Assembly: GCA_011947345.1 (NCBI GenBank)
Contig: JAAVTG010000066.1
Span: 1 to 23,370 of the forward strand
Source: Phytophthora quininea
Taxonomy: Eukaryota; Oomycota; Peronosporomycetes; Peronosporales; Peronosporaceae
DNA: 23,370 bases
Direction of reading: 5' to 3'
Below are positions 10,076-20,200 of this stretch, piece after piece (within the stretch, counting starts at the first letter, position 1; each line of letters begins with the position of its first letter). Both the position numbers and the translations under genes were made by a program. Under the pieces are notes generated by a model. The model saw only the letters and a program-made list of their open reading frames with translations. It ran no database searches and had not been told where the DNA came from.

Positions 10076-10653
10076 TCATCGCGATACTTTCGGGTGTGTG
10101 GTGGCGGCCCAGTACTGCGAATCCGAAAGGTGTGCAGTACCGTTGGCCACCAACGTTTGACAAGTATTTACGCACGTTATACCGCGGAACCCAGACTCGT
10201 CGTGAGCAGCAGCACGCGCGAAGCTCGTTCCGGAGCGTCCGAATGGCCTCGGCAGGGACGTTGGCGGCATGCTCCCACAGCCCACCAGCTCCTCGTCGAC
10301 CGTGCGTTGGTCAAGAAGCTCGTTGAAGGAGTAGTCAGCGCCGGGAGCCGCTGGGAACGTTCGCAGCCTGGGTGCTGCTGCACGGGGAGGTGGGGACGCC
10401 GCTGCTTTGGAGAGGATCGACGGTGGCGGCGACGGCGCGGCCGCGGGGCCCGAGTCGCTTGACCCTTGATCTTGGCCTTGACCTCGTCCTTGTTCTTCCG
10501 CACCTTGTCCTTGTCGTTGTAGGTAGGAGTCGATGGCGGACTTTGTGGTGCGGTGGCTCTCAATCGACTCCAGACACTCGGTTGTTGCTTGCAGTAGTTG
10601 ATGCCTTGGGTTTTTCGCATCTCTGGAATTCTAGTCTTTATATTCCTATACAA
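10076..10653 (-). CDS. Hypothetical protein, frame-broken
   Basis: A minus-strand reading starts near 10620 ('MRKTQGINYCKQQPSVW'). It passes a Lys/Asp/Glu-rich helix ('NDKDKVRKNKDEVKAKIKGQ') and a Pro/Ala-rich low-complexity part. It continues in another frame with 'PGADYSFNELLDQRTVDEELV' and 'RPFGRSGTSFARAAAHDESGF', ending at 10076. The second block looks coding by its residue mix, but I do not recognise any family. The frame change falls in a GC-rich region with many short homopolymers. It could be a real small gene with the same sequencing problem as its neighbours, or a decayed one. Confidence 0.3.
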
Positions 10654-11027
10654 ATATCTAGCTACTAGTAGCCTCCACCGTCCTTCTTCCTGAGCACTTG
10701 TCTGCAGAAACGCTCGAACACCGTCTTGTCCATGGTGACGGCGTTGATGGCGGCGCTGGAGGTGCTGGTGGTGCTTATTGTCGATTTAGAAATGACTAGG
10801 GCTGTTGATGAGCAATTATACTTGAGTTTATTATGAGGATGTTTATACTAGCGAATACTATGGGTGGCAGTACTGCCGAAAACCAGCACCGAGAGAGGCT
10901 CACCCGCCAGAGATGATAAGTGTTAATAACGGTATTGACGTATCTACTGTATCGGGCGAAGTTGTCCAGGATAATCACTCTAGTGTTACGCATGACCAGC
11001 CAGCTCTACATTCAGCGAGCGACGTGA

Positions 11028-11182
11028 ATCAAGAGCACCGACCAAACCACCTGCAACCTCTCCACGGGAACCTACATGTACTGCATCACAAACACCACTG
11101 GCGTCGATGCGGCGAGGTCGTCTGTTCCGACGGCTCGACGGTGGAGACGGTCGATGACTTGCCAGCTATTGGCTATTCCTAG
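11028..11182 (+). pseudogene. Remnant of a small Cys-rich, possibly secreted protein
   Basis: One frame gives 'STDQTTCNLSTGTYMYCITN' and a second, one base off, continues 'CGEVVCSDGSTVETVDD'. Joined they show regularly spaced Cys with two N-glycosylation sequons (NLS, NTT), as in secreted Cys-rich proteins of oomycetes. A TGA precedes the first block and no signal peptide is visible, so this is at best a fragment. I cannot name a family. Confidence 0.25.
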
Positions 11183-12246
11183 CTGTGACCGCGCAAAGTG
11201 TGCTCCATTTGAGCACACTCGAAGCCGCTCAGCCAGGCTAATACTAATGCGTTCGCCTACCTCGCACGCGCTCGTAGTCTCAGCACCATCGGATCCTCTA
11301 TGTGATGTAGCGCTTGGACTTCTTACCACTTCCTGGTGTTGTACACGTGATACTCCCATGTGAGTCAGACGGCCCCGCCCGGACGAGGGATTTATCCAGG
11401 GCCGTGACCTGGGGATCCTCCCACTGAAGAGTTCTTTCGGGACCCTGTTCGAGAACGGGAACGGGAGGGTCCTGGGCCGGTCAGTACCTTCACCTTGTGC
11501 ACCCCTTCGAAAACGGTTGTTTTGATCAGGGACCGGTCACCGAGTTGTTCAATGAACGTCTCGACCTGGTACTGGTGAGCTGCGGGCGGCAGTTATACAC
11601 GCAGCGGTCCGAGACACTGCCTGGGACCGGGAACACGACACACGATATTCACTCTGTTCTTTCGGACGGAAGACTCCAGGGGCGATGGCCCTAGTAATAT
11701 GAAATGTGCAAATCCGGGTCGGCCAGACCGCTGCCGGAACACGCAAAAATTTGAACAACATTTTTATATTTAATATAAAATGCCTAACTCCCTGGGGAAT
11801 GTAGGCAAAAAGAATGGAAATATTATCGGGATAGCCTTAAGCACAGTTCCGGCCTTCTGTGGTCCTGGTCCCAGACGATCGCATTGAAGAGAACACTTGC
11901 GCGCTCGAGGGAAATAGGTAAACCGAATTGATCGCCCTAGCATTCGCCGGGGCGAGTTACGTTCCTATGAACTGTACTTGATTTCACTATGGGCCCGGCC
12001 CGGGTCCCGGGTCCGCTGCCTTCAACGATGCCCGACGTGGTCCGGATAAGACACTGGAGATGATCACGCTGTTGTGCGAGTTGGCAACGGTCGCATGCAA
12101 GGTAACCGCATCTCCATCCGAACGTCGGTATTACAAGGAATTTATTTCTGTTCAGGGTCAGGCAACCACAACAACGCGCTTAGTATCTTTGTAGAATCTT
12201 CATATAAATTAGTCCTCCCACATTGACATGAACAGACAACGTCAAC
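11183..12246. other. About 1 kb without a recognisable gene
   Basis: This stretch mixes very GC-rich blocks (for example 11370-11480 and 11990-12015) with an AT-rich patch at 11750-11785 that contains a small inverted repeat (TTTATAT TTA ATATAAA, 11763-11779). A plus frame at about 12020-12193 ('ARRGPDKTLEMITLLCELAT', 'SPSERRYYKEF') has coding-like composition but no start and no match I know. Most likely old mobile-element debris. Confidence 0.4.
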
Positions 12247-13596
12247 ATGTTGCCACAGAGTGCACAGACTATCCAGTTAACGCGGCGAAGAGACGAACGC
12301 CCCGGCGATGTTTCTTCGTCGACAACTGCTGTTGACGGACAAATTAGATCAGTGACGATTGTCGATTTCAACTTTAACACGATGGATCATCAAATTTCTC
12401 TTGCCGCGCAGCGCTTCGTCGCCATTGACATTCCAGTAGCACACCCTCAAGCTAATCACTTTTCAACTCGCCTCACCAAGCCTGCCACCTCCTCGCCCTT
12501 TTACTACCTACAGGCTCACCACTCGGTCACCATGCAGCTCGACGTCGAAGCTGCCAACGGTAGAGCTGCTCAAGGTGACCCGCCATTATGGGACTCGCCC
12601 GGCCCCAACGACGATCACTGCCTCTTCGTTGGCGGCTGTCGCGGAAACGTTTGCTGCGGATGCAGCACAGTGCCCCGTGTCAATACTTGACGGCTATTCG
12701 AAGCCAACAGACGCCACTACCGCTTCACCCCAGCACAACAGTCCCTGAAAGGGTCCTGGAGACAACCGTTCACCTGGATGTCACCTTCTTCTATGGATGT
12801 CTCGTGGGCGTCCTTCATGCCCACAACGGGCTCCTTCACGCGTCAACCGGAACGCTGCTTTGGAGCAGACACTCCAGGTGTACCGAACACGAAGAGATGA
12901 GACGGAAAGCTACACTCCGTTAAGGCTCTCCTATGGTGGCGATAGCATGAAGGCATTGTCGAAGGAGATGGCAACTGACGCTCTTCTTCACAGTACCAGC
13001 AACTTAGAACAGCGCCGCAAGCAGTCTATCCAGGTCTTCTCGTCGGTCTCTGCCGAGCGGGCAGCGGAAACGGTACTCCTGCTGAAGTTTCAGTGGCCGC
13101 ACCAAGCCCCGGAGATCAAGAATGGATAGATTTGCTAGCCCCCTCCACAGCCGTAAATATTGCCGCGCACCCAGTGCGCTTTCTGAGCAAGCTGTTCGAA
13201 ATGTTGGGGATGCGGGAAGACATGCATGAGCAGCTTGTGATTCTGGAGGGGTGGCGCTCTAGGAAGGGCGCTTGTAGTGTACAGGGAAAATTCGACTCTC
13301 TATTAAGGAAATTATGAGTGGATCCATAGAGATCCTATCTCAAAACCTATCATCTGCACCATTTCAATACCTGCCGCTGGATGTTGTCGCTTGACCAGTC
13401 CTCTGGTGTGCCAGATATACGTCTGGAACGGTCCCACTTGCAGATCTGGAATTGTTTCCGCGGTGTACGATATATGGTCCGGGATCCGAGTCTGGATCCA
13501 GCATGCTGGGTTCTCGTATTGGCCCAAATTCTGGAAAACCGCTTCACCACAATCACATCGATCCTGACCCCGATTTCAAGGCCTCTAGACTCGAAC
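12247..13596 (+). other. Possible decayed N-terminal region of the Fanzor element
   Basis: Broken plus-strand frames run without a gap into the Fanzor core: 12247-12690 ('VTMQLDVEAANGRAA', 'CLFVGGCRGNVCCGC'), about 12860-13129 ('SAERAAETVLLLKFQWPHQA') and 13093-13317 ('STAVNIAAHPVRFLSKLFEM', 'GKFDSLLRKL'). Fanzor proteins usually have several hundred residues before the RuvC domain, so this position and length fit. I cannot match these residues to a known Fanzor N-terminus by eye, so they could come from another gene. Confidence 0.35.
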
Positions 13597-14615
13597 TACC
13601 ATCCGCACACCGTCCTTGGCATCGACGCGGGCATGAGATCGCTTTACACAGCATAAGATAAGCGTGTCGCCCCGTGCCCAATCCCCGGTACCAACTCGTG
13701 TTCGACTCCGGAGTGGTACAGTGTATGTCCAGGACATGCCGGTGGTCGCCGTCATGGAAAGCGTTGCCGCCGACGCGAGGCTCGACGTCGCAGACGCCGA
13801 CGTAAGCGCCGGTCGCTTGCCATTTACGACATCGCCAGGTAGTGCAAGATTTGCCAAACGCAACATCCCAAACACGTCACGCGCAAGCACTGTGTGAGCC
13901 GCCGCAACCGGTTCCAGGCGAAGGACAGTCATTTGCAAGCCGCGCGGTCCCATGAGTACAAGCACTTGTGCCGCGTTCCGCACCACGCTTATCGGGTCAA
14001 GGGCACGAAGGCCGGGTTCCCCGGCTCCAGCTTCTTCATCCACAATATGCCATCGTTCAAAACGCCGTCGTACCAGTTCTACCTGCCCCGTCTTCTGTTC
14101 ATGTGGGCTCGCATGAGCGAGATGACCACGTTATGCGCGGTACACGGGTTCCATAAGTGGCGGTTCACACTGGCGCGATCCAAGAAGAAGGCCGTGGTGA
14201 AGCTCACCGAGCGTCTTGCCCCCTGCATCGCGACTCAGGTGTGTGTATCGCGTTCGGCAGCCTGAACAGCCAGGCGGATCTCAGGGTCAACATGCATGTC
14301 TCGATCCAAGGTCTCAAGAGCGCCGTCGCACGACGGGCCACGGTCATCACCGTGGTTGAGTACTGCACAAGAAAACTGTGCTCGGTATGCCAAGCGGTGC
14401 TGGACGCGGATCCAAACCGGTGATTCCGCAGCGCAGAGCTAGCTTCGTCCCGCAATGCGCTACGGTGCTTAAATACAGCGTGCGGCCGCGTCTGGAACCG
14501 CGACATCAACGCTTCGAGGAACATGCACAACATCGGTTGGTCCAGGTCCGAGCTCAACCGCGGCCGCTACGATTCCCAATGTGGATTTACTCTTGAGCTA
14601 GCTAACTGCTCTTAG
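13597..14615 (+). pseudogene. Fanzor (eukaryotic TnpB-like, RNA-guided nuclease family) remnant
   Basis: Fanzors are eukaryotic relatives of IS200/IS605 TnpB carried by mobile elements; active members cut DNA with a guide RNA. Motifs in order: RuvC-I 'VLGIDAGMRSLYTA' (Asp codon 13624-13626); an Arg/Lys-rich stretch 13759-13812; the family block 'MPSFKTPSYQFYLPR' with 'HKWRF' (about 14047-14165); 'VCIAFGS' (about 14240-14260); 'VVEYCTRKLCSVC' with a Glu (14358-14360) and the first Cys pair (14379, 14388); the second Cys pair 'CLNTAC' (14466, 14481); and RuvC-III 'WNRDINASRNMHNI' (Asp 14502-14504), ending at TAG 14613. This follows the published layout D ... [TS][TS]xx-C4 zinc finger ... RD. 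Defects: stops at TAA 13654, TAG 13840 and TGA 14421, plus one frame change at CCCCC 14219-14223. The three stops make a functional protein unlikely. Confidence 0.8.
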
Positions 14616-14830
14616 TCTAGTTCAGCGTGGGAACGTATCAATGCAACCCCACTCGGTACCCAGTCCGACCGATAACTCCTCGAGCCAGTCCGAGAACACT
14701 ATAGTAGGGCTTCGCGAAGGCTGGAGTAGGCTTTTGCTTTTGAGCAAGTCGCTAGGCTGTGATGACACAGGCATCTAGAGCGCCTGCTTCGCAGCCGCAC
14801 TATCTGCCTTTGTGATGTCGGAATTGAACC

Positions 14831-15094
14831 GGTATGGAACCGACGTACCGGTATGGTGACGACCACGCTTTGTCACCGGTACTGAACCGGTATATCGGTA
14901 CTATAACGGTAACCTCGGCTACACAGGAGCTTCTATTCAGCGCGAAGGGATCCGAATAGAAGCTCCACACAAACACCCCGCGGGGTGCAACCATTGCCGC
15001 ACGATCGAATTAATGACGCGGGTGTGCGAATAGAAGGGGCTTTTGAGGAACCCGCTATGCTACCGGTAATATACCAGTATATCGGTTCCATACC
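14831..15094. mobile_element. 264-bp element with terminal inverted repeats (MITE-like)
   Basis: The left end GGTATGGAACCGACGTACC and the reverse complement of the right end GGTATGGAACCGATATACT match at the outer 13 bases, and at about 20 of 24 overall. The interior repeats ACCGGTA/CCGGTAT motifs near both ends and holds the inverted repeat 14926-14966 and the palindrome 14974-14987. CGGAATT occurs on both sides (14819-14825 and 15096-15102) and could be a target-site copy, but it is not flush with the repeats. There is no coding sequence inside, so this fits a non-autonomous DNA transposon. It begins about 215 bp after the Fanzor stop, so a link between the two is possible but unproven. Confidence 0.55.
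14926..14966. repeat. Perfect 13-bp inverted repeat
   Basis: GGAGCTTCTATTC (14926-14938) and GAATAGAAGCTCC (14954-14966) are exact reverse complements around a 15-nt spacer. A shorter third copy, GAATAGAAG, lies near 15029. Eight bases to the right is the 14-bp palindrome CACCCCGCGGGGTG (14974-14987). They lie at the centre of the inverted-repeat element. Confidence 0.75.
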
Positions 15095-15205
15095 ACGGAA
15101 TTAATCCTTGTTGGGCTGGTATCCCAGTAAAAAAATGTATCCATGTAACAAAATGCTGCTCGTTGAGGGACCTGCTTGCTACTCCCCGTCCCGCTGCAAA
15201 AGAAC

Positions 15206-17165
15206 ATGGACGTTTACGATCGACTGGGGCTGCATACAGCGGTGGAGAGAGACGAGTTCTATCTGGGTCTGTGGCAGCGACACTATGGCGAGGGCGTCCG
15301 GCAAGTGAATCTGATCGAGCAATACGGCATCAAGCGCAACACGATGAACGCGCGGTTCAAGAAGATCTGGCGGACTGTTGCCGACCGCCACCAAGCCGGC
15401 GATACGATCCACATGCTGGCAGCGGCGTTCGGCGTCTCCGAGGCGCTCTTGAAAGCGAGATTGGGCAAAAGCGCAGTAGCGGCAACCACTACGACGGACG
15501 GCAGCCAGTCTGGCACGGAGCCGACAAGCAGAGACGTAACTAAACGTACAACCGTACACTGCAGAGAGAGTAGCGGCGATGGCGACGAGCCCATTCCCAA
15601 GCGGATTCGGGTAGCTGCAGATAAATGTGCTCAAGTTGTTACTGATGTGGAGAGCAGTAACAGCACTCATGTCATCAAGAGCGAGCAGGTTACGTCGCAA
15701 GATGGATGTTCTACCAGCCTAGCAGAGACTAGTGAAAGCCAACTGAATGAGCCGAATGCGCCGGAAGTGGTTCAAGATAACAAGAGCCAAAATGAAGGAT
15801 TTGGGGAAGAAGGCGGGGAGTATATAACGAAACCTTCCAAACAAGTGATGGCTTGGGGGACTTTCGTGCCGCTCTGAAGGAACACCTGAGCTCGATATGC
15901 GAATCGCTAGCTGAACGTTCGGAAGGGTGGACAGATAAAGAGCGATATGATGCGTTGAAGGAAGTTCGCGAAATTGAAATGCTCCAGCGTCCCGAAGAAG
16001 ATTTTTCCTCTGAGGTATATGCTGCATTGATAGCGTTGAGAGTTTCTGTTACTAAACCCTTGTGATGATGATTTTTGAAGCGGCAATTCCAAGAATCCAG
16101 ACGTGAGTTAAAAGCTCAACTAGAGCAGGCAAAGAGGAAGCAGAACTGTTTCTCAGCGAGAGCTTTGAGGCAATCACGGGGATTCAGCATATCGAGTTGC
16201 TGTCTAGTCTTTTCGACGGTGTTTTGGATAATGCTCTGGTTTCTGAGCGTACGCACAACGAACATAAGGCCAATCGACAGAAACTGCAAGACGCGGTTGC
16301 GCAAAAGCTCGCTGGAATAACAGCAGCAGTCGAAAAATCCATGTTGACAGAGAACACGTTTGTTCAAATACTCGAGCTGCTAGACCGCGTCGGCGATGAA
16401 GGCAACAGCTACAGCAAGAAATTCCAGCAGGAACTTGTCAAGTACTCGAACAAGAAGGCGATCTATACGCGTTTGCAAGAACTTCTCGTTTTCATGTCCG
16501 CGCAGTATGTTGAACAAGATGAGGTACGCTTCATACGGGTTTGTAGAACCATAATTGGATGGGCTTATTTCTTTCTTTGTGCTGTTTTGGAGAAGAAAGC
16601 TGCAATTGAATACGATCAAGTGCGCTCCGATAGTGAGCGCGAAACCGAGCAATTGATTAGGGAATATTTGCCGTCGCTGATGAGCGTGGTGTCCGCTTTC
16701 TTGCAGCAGAAATCCTGTTTGTTGGCCAAGTCTGCTCAGCAACTAACGGACCTGGAGCAAGTCATGGCAGACGATCGCAAATTTGGAGATAAAGCTTTGG
16801 AAATGCGTCTATCGGATTATGTCGAGGAGCTACGTCGAGTTTACAACGAACAACAGGACCAGGTTCTGACACTATTGGAAAAGCAGCAATGCCTGTGGTA
16901 TTCGCGGCGCAACGTGCTATCTACCGGCGTATGGCAGTTTGTCTCGAGCCAGTTTGCGGAATTAAGCAAACGCTGTCCAGAAACTTCGTGCACGGTAACG
17001 TTGGGCTGGCGGCTAGCAATGTTGATGTTTGTCTAATTGATGACATTTCTGTCGTTGCAGGACCTGCCACTCATTTATAAGGAGTTGGCCACCAACGAAG
17101 CACAGGAGAAGGAGGAACAATCAACATTGGAACCGAAGGCATGGTACAAGTTTTGGCAGGCGTGA
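15206..17165 (+). CDS. Unrecognised helical / coiled-coil protein, four exons
   Basis: The start 'MDVYDRLGLHTAVERDEFYLGLW' at ATG 15206 was chosen as the first ATG of the conserved-looking frame. The N-terminal 90 residues are helical and contain two helix-turn-helix-like stretches ('LIEQYGIKRNTMNARFKKIW', 'LAAAFGVSEALLKARLG'). A Ser/Thr/Glu-rich disordered linker follows to about residue 215. Then come long charged helices typical of coiled coil ('ELKAQLEQAK', 'ELLSSLFDGVLDNAL', 'VEKSMLTENTFVQILELLDR', 'LTDLEQVMADDRKF'), ending 'LEPKAWYKFWQA'. Three introns (16015-16080, 16524-16592, 16995-17060) join cleanly. Two frame breaks (AAA 15838-15845 region; near 16134) are each healed by one base. 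About 586 residues. The HTH-like N-terminus hints at a nuclear or DNA-related role, but I do not assign one. It converges with the sacsin-like gene, with 92 bp between stops. Confidence 0.75.
16015..16080 (+). other. Intron 1 of the coiled-coil gene (66 nt)
   Basis: Begins GTATAT, ends TTTGAAG, with a good branch-point match TTACTAAAC about 30 nt before the end. It contains three successive TGA codons that splicing removes, and splicing keeps the frame (ends 'EEDFSSE', resumes 'RQFQESRREL'). Confidence 0.8.
16524..16592 (+). other. Intron 2 of the coiled-coil gene (69 nt)
   Basis: Begins GTACGC and ends TTTTGGAG after a T-rich tract. The length is a multiple of three, so it can be read through, but it then gives a hydrophobic stretch ('IIGWAYFFLCAVL') that does not fit the charged helices on both sides ('SAQYVEQDE' / 'KKAAIEYDQV'). 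An acceptor three bases later (16595) is possible. Confidence 0.7.
16995..17060 (+). other. Intron 3 of the coiled-coil gene (66 nt)
   Basis: Begins GTAACG, ends GTCGTTGCAG, with a candidate branch point GTCTAATTG. It removes a TAA and adds a last exon of 35 codons including the stop ('DLPLIYKELATNEAQ' to TGA 17163-17165). Confidence 0.8.
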
Positions 17166-17257
17166 ACAAGCGAACGGATATGAGTATGAAAAACATGGAC
17201 TATTGAGCTTAACACGGAGTGGATTGCTGTCATTCTTGAGCCACAAAGAATTATCTT

Positions 17258-20200
17258 TTAAGACGGCACATGAAACACCGAGCTGGAGACGATGCGCTGA
17301 CGACAAATTGGGCACGAGGGTCGCGGCAGTCGCTGCACACACGTCGAGCAGTAAATGTGCCCACACGGAATCAGGACACGGTCAACTTGATTCTCGAGGC
17401 AAACAGCACACACTAGCGAGTCCTGCACCTCCTTCTTTTCGCGCAGGACCGAGTCGATCTGTGCCGTTGCTGCACGCCGACCATCTTCCGCTAGTTCTAA
17501 GCGGCGCTGCAGTCGCAAGTTTTCAGCGAGTAAATCCTCAACACTAGTGTCTAACGATACATTCAGGCGAGATAGCAGATCGTTAACAGCTGCCAACACG
17601 TTGGCGGAGGAGACCACGGGGATGTCGCCATGGCAGTTGCAGTGTCAGAAACGCCCTCAGTGTCCTCTTCTGCGTCGGGTTTGATCGCAACCACTGAGGA
17701 CGGGAGCGATGTCATATCTGTGCGCGTAGCTGCAACGTGTGAAGCGCCTTGTTCACGACGACTGCTGCTGGTACTTCCAGCACGAAAAGACCGAAAGAAG
17801 TACAGCTGGGTCGCCATCAGCCATAGAGAGGAAGTGCTCGACACTTTCACTTCGTAGTGACTCACGCCTGCAACATTGCTGGGCTGCTCTCGCAAGATCT
17901 TACCATAGCACAACTTTCCACTCGCATCTTGGACAGCTACAAATTCGCCAGGAAGACAAGAACGCAACGGGGCAAGCTCTACATTTGCCTGGTCTGCATC
18001 AGACAAAGGCTCGCCAAGTTGCCCGCGTAACTTCTCGACAATGAGGACCGAGTCTTCGTAAATATCGAGAAGTTCGAGTACCTCTGGGATTTCCGATTCG
18101 TCGCTCATCAAAAGGGACTCGAGCACTGAGCCATCCTGCATCACACCGCCAAGAAGCTGATTGATGCATCTCGCCACGAGCTGACTTGCACGCATGGCTG
18201 TCCCTGAGCGTGCATCCAGTGTATTCTTCGCGAGGTAGACCTTCCCCTGCGAGGGATCCAAGAAGGAAAGCGTAGCTTGGCGAGCCGTCTTGGTCACATC
18301 AAGCATACGCGTTGGAAAACCAACTCTGGCAATAAAGCGCGTGTGCAGCTCCGCCACGCATTTCACCTCAAACGTCGCGAGGTTCACGATGCGCTGGTTC
18401 AGATCTTCAAAGTCCGGCTTGAAACCAAACGGGTCATACGACATGGCCTTCTGCTGTTGCGCTGTAATCACTTTGCGCAAAGCGTCAGCAAATTGCATCG
18501 ATCCTAGAACTCTGTTTAAATGCGCTACATCATCGCTTGCCGAGACTTCAGTCAGATCCGTATCGCCGCTCAACTCTTCGTTCACAACACTGCTAATACC
18601 TGGAACACCAAGAACTTGACAGCATCGCGTACTAATTCGAGGGTGGACCATGTGCAGTTCTGTGAGGTTAATACGCGCAGATAGCGCCGCAGAATCGTTA
18701 TACGCCATCACGAGCATCGATTGCATCACCGCAGACGACGAAGGAACGAAGATGCTCTTCTTCTCGTCGAATGTCAAGCGGTGACTCGACTCTCCCAACG
18801 AGACAGCAAGGAGTTCGATCGCTCGAGCTGCTGCAATCAGCTCGTTTAGGTTTAGAGCTTGGCCGCGACATTCATCATTCAAATCACGTAGCAAACGCAG
18901 ATAGTCACGAACCTCTGGAGTGTCCTTTGACCCCATATGACGAAAGAGTGAGTCATACGCGCCGAATACGCGCGGTACCTCGAACATGAGCGGCGCCAGA
19001 CTTTCACCAAGATGGAAAAAGAGACGAGAACCTTTCACCAGTGTGGAACCCACCGGGATGACTGCGGCATTGCGAAGAATTTCCTGTTTTTCCCGTCCTA
19101 ATCCATCCCAATGTTCCTGCAAAACTTGAATATCGTTTGGAATACCTCCGTCATCGGCAAGAAAAACTGCCAGTCCAACGATCGAGAAGATAGCGCACGA
19201 TTGTTATTGGTGATGGCTAACAGGTGAGTCAATACGTGGTGTTCCGGTGGTGGCGATCGAATCCCCAACCGGCTCCAGAGTACTCGGGGCGGTAGTGCAG
19301 CATTAGCCAGAATAGGCATCGTCGTGTACACTAGCGCTTGATCGTCCGGCGTAGCACACTCCCTGTACTTCCGGACGACGGTACGCGAAGAGAAATTACC
19401 TGATTGTTTTGCGGCTACTTCTGTTGACACGTTATTGGACTCATACACGATTGCTGGAACGAATGCCAACACTGATACCCGCTCAAAAACGATCGTGATC
19501 GGTCGAACTTGTCGAAATGCTGAACAAAATATTGGTGCAGTGTGGTCACGAGATGCTCGTCTTTAGAGGTTAGCGAGTGCTTACTAGAGCACAACCCATC
19601 GATACGCTGCGCGCACTCCACGAAAATATCAACGGTCACCTCCGTTCGCAATCCGATCTCGCCCATTAAATCTAACCACTGGGAGGTACGGAAGCGCTGA
19701 GCCGGGAATTGTCCACGTACACCGTCGTAGATAGTGGCAAGCACACTGTTCCGGGGTCACAGAAGACTCCAGCTGGGTGATAACTTATACTCTGGTTGGT
19801 TTCGTCATCATCCTCGCAGAATAGAGGCGCACTTCGTAAAAGTGCAACCAATTCAGCATTGCCACGCAATGACTGCCATTTCTGCAAGAGGATCTCTAAG
19901 AGTTGATTGCGTTGCGATTCCAGCAATTCACTGTACATTGGAATCGCAAATATCAAAAGCTTGCTGTCACTCATCTCTTCCACGCCCAACTCCTTGTAAA
20001 ATGAATTTAAGCGAGGGTTACTCTTGAGAAACCGATGTTGGGCACTGGGTGGAACTGGTATGTTGGTTAAATCGAGATCTGGAGGGATCAAGAAGAAATC
20101 CTGGTCGCCATGAATGGCGCTGGCAACGTTGCAGACGTTCATATAAATGGGCAGCTGCTTCAGCTTTTCCAACTGAGCTCGGGTGTATCCCCGTACATAT

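Noticed and set aside
10665..10733. 22-codon minus-strand frame starting 'MDKTVFERFCRQVLRKK'
   Set aside because: Looks like a charged helix, but it is too short and has no recognisable partner exon.
11360..11700. GC-rich block with repeated GGACC/GGTCC motifs, considered as a retrotransposon LTR
   Set aside because: No second copy, no primer-binding site and no reverse transcriptase or integrase motifs seen in the window.
17563..17617. Overlap of the last two sacsin-like frames, considered as an intron or as two separate genes
   Set aside because: No GT-AG pair of usable size spares the conserved coiled coil; one extra base in GGGG 17618-17621 restores one protein, and the paralogue at 8461 has the same two parts joined.
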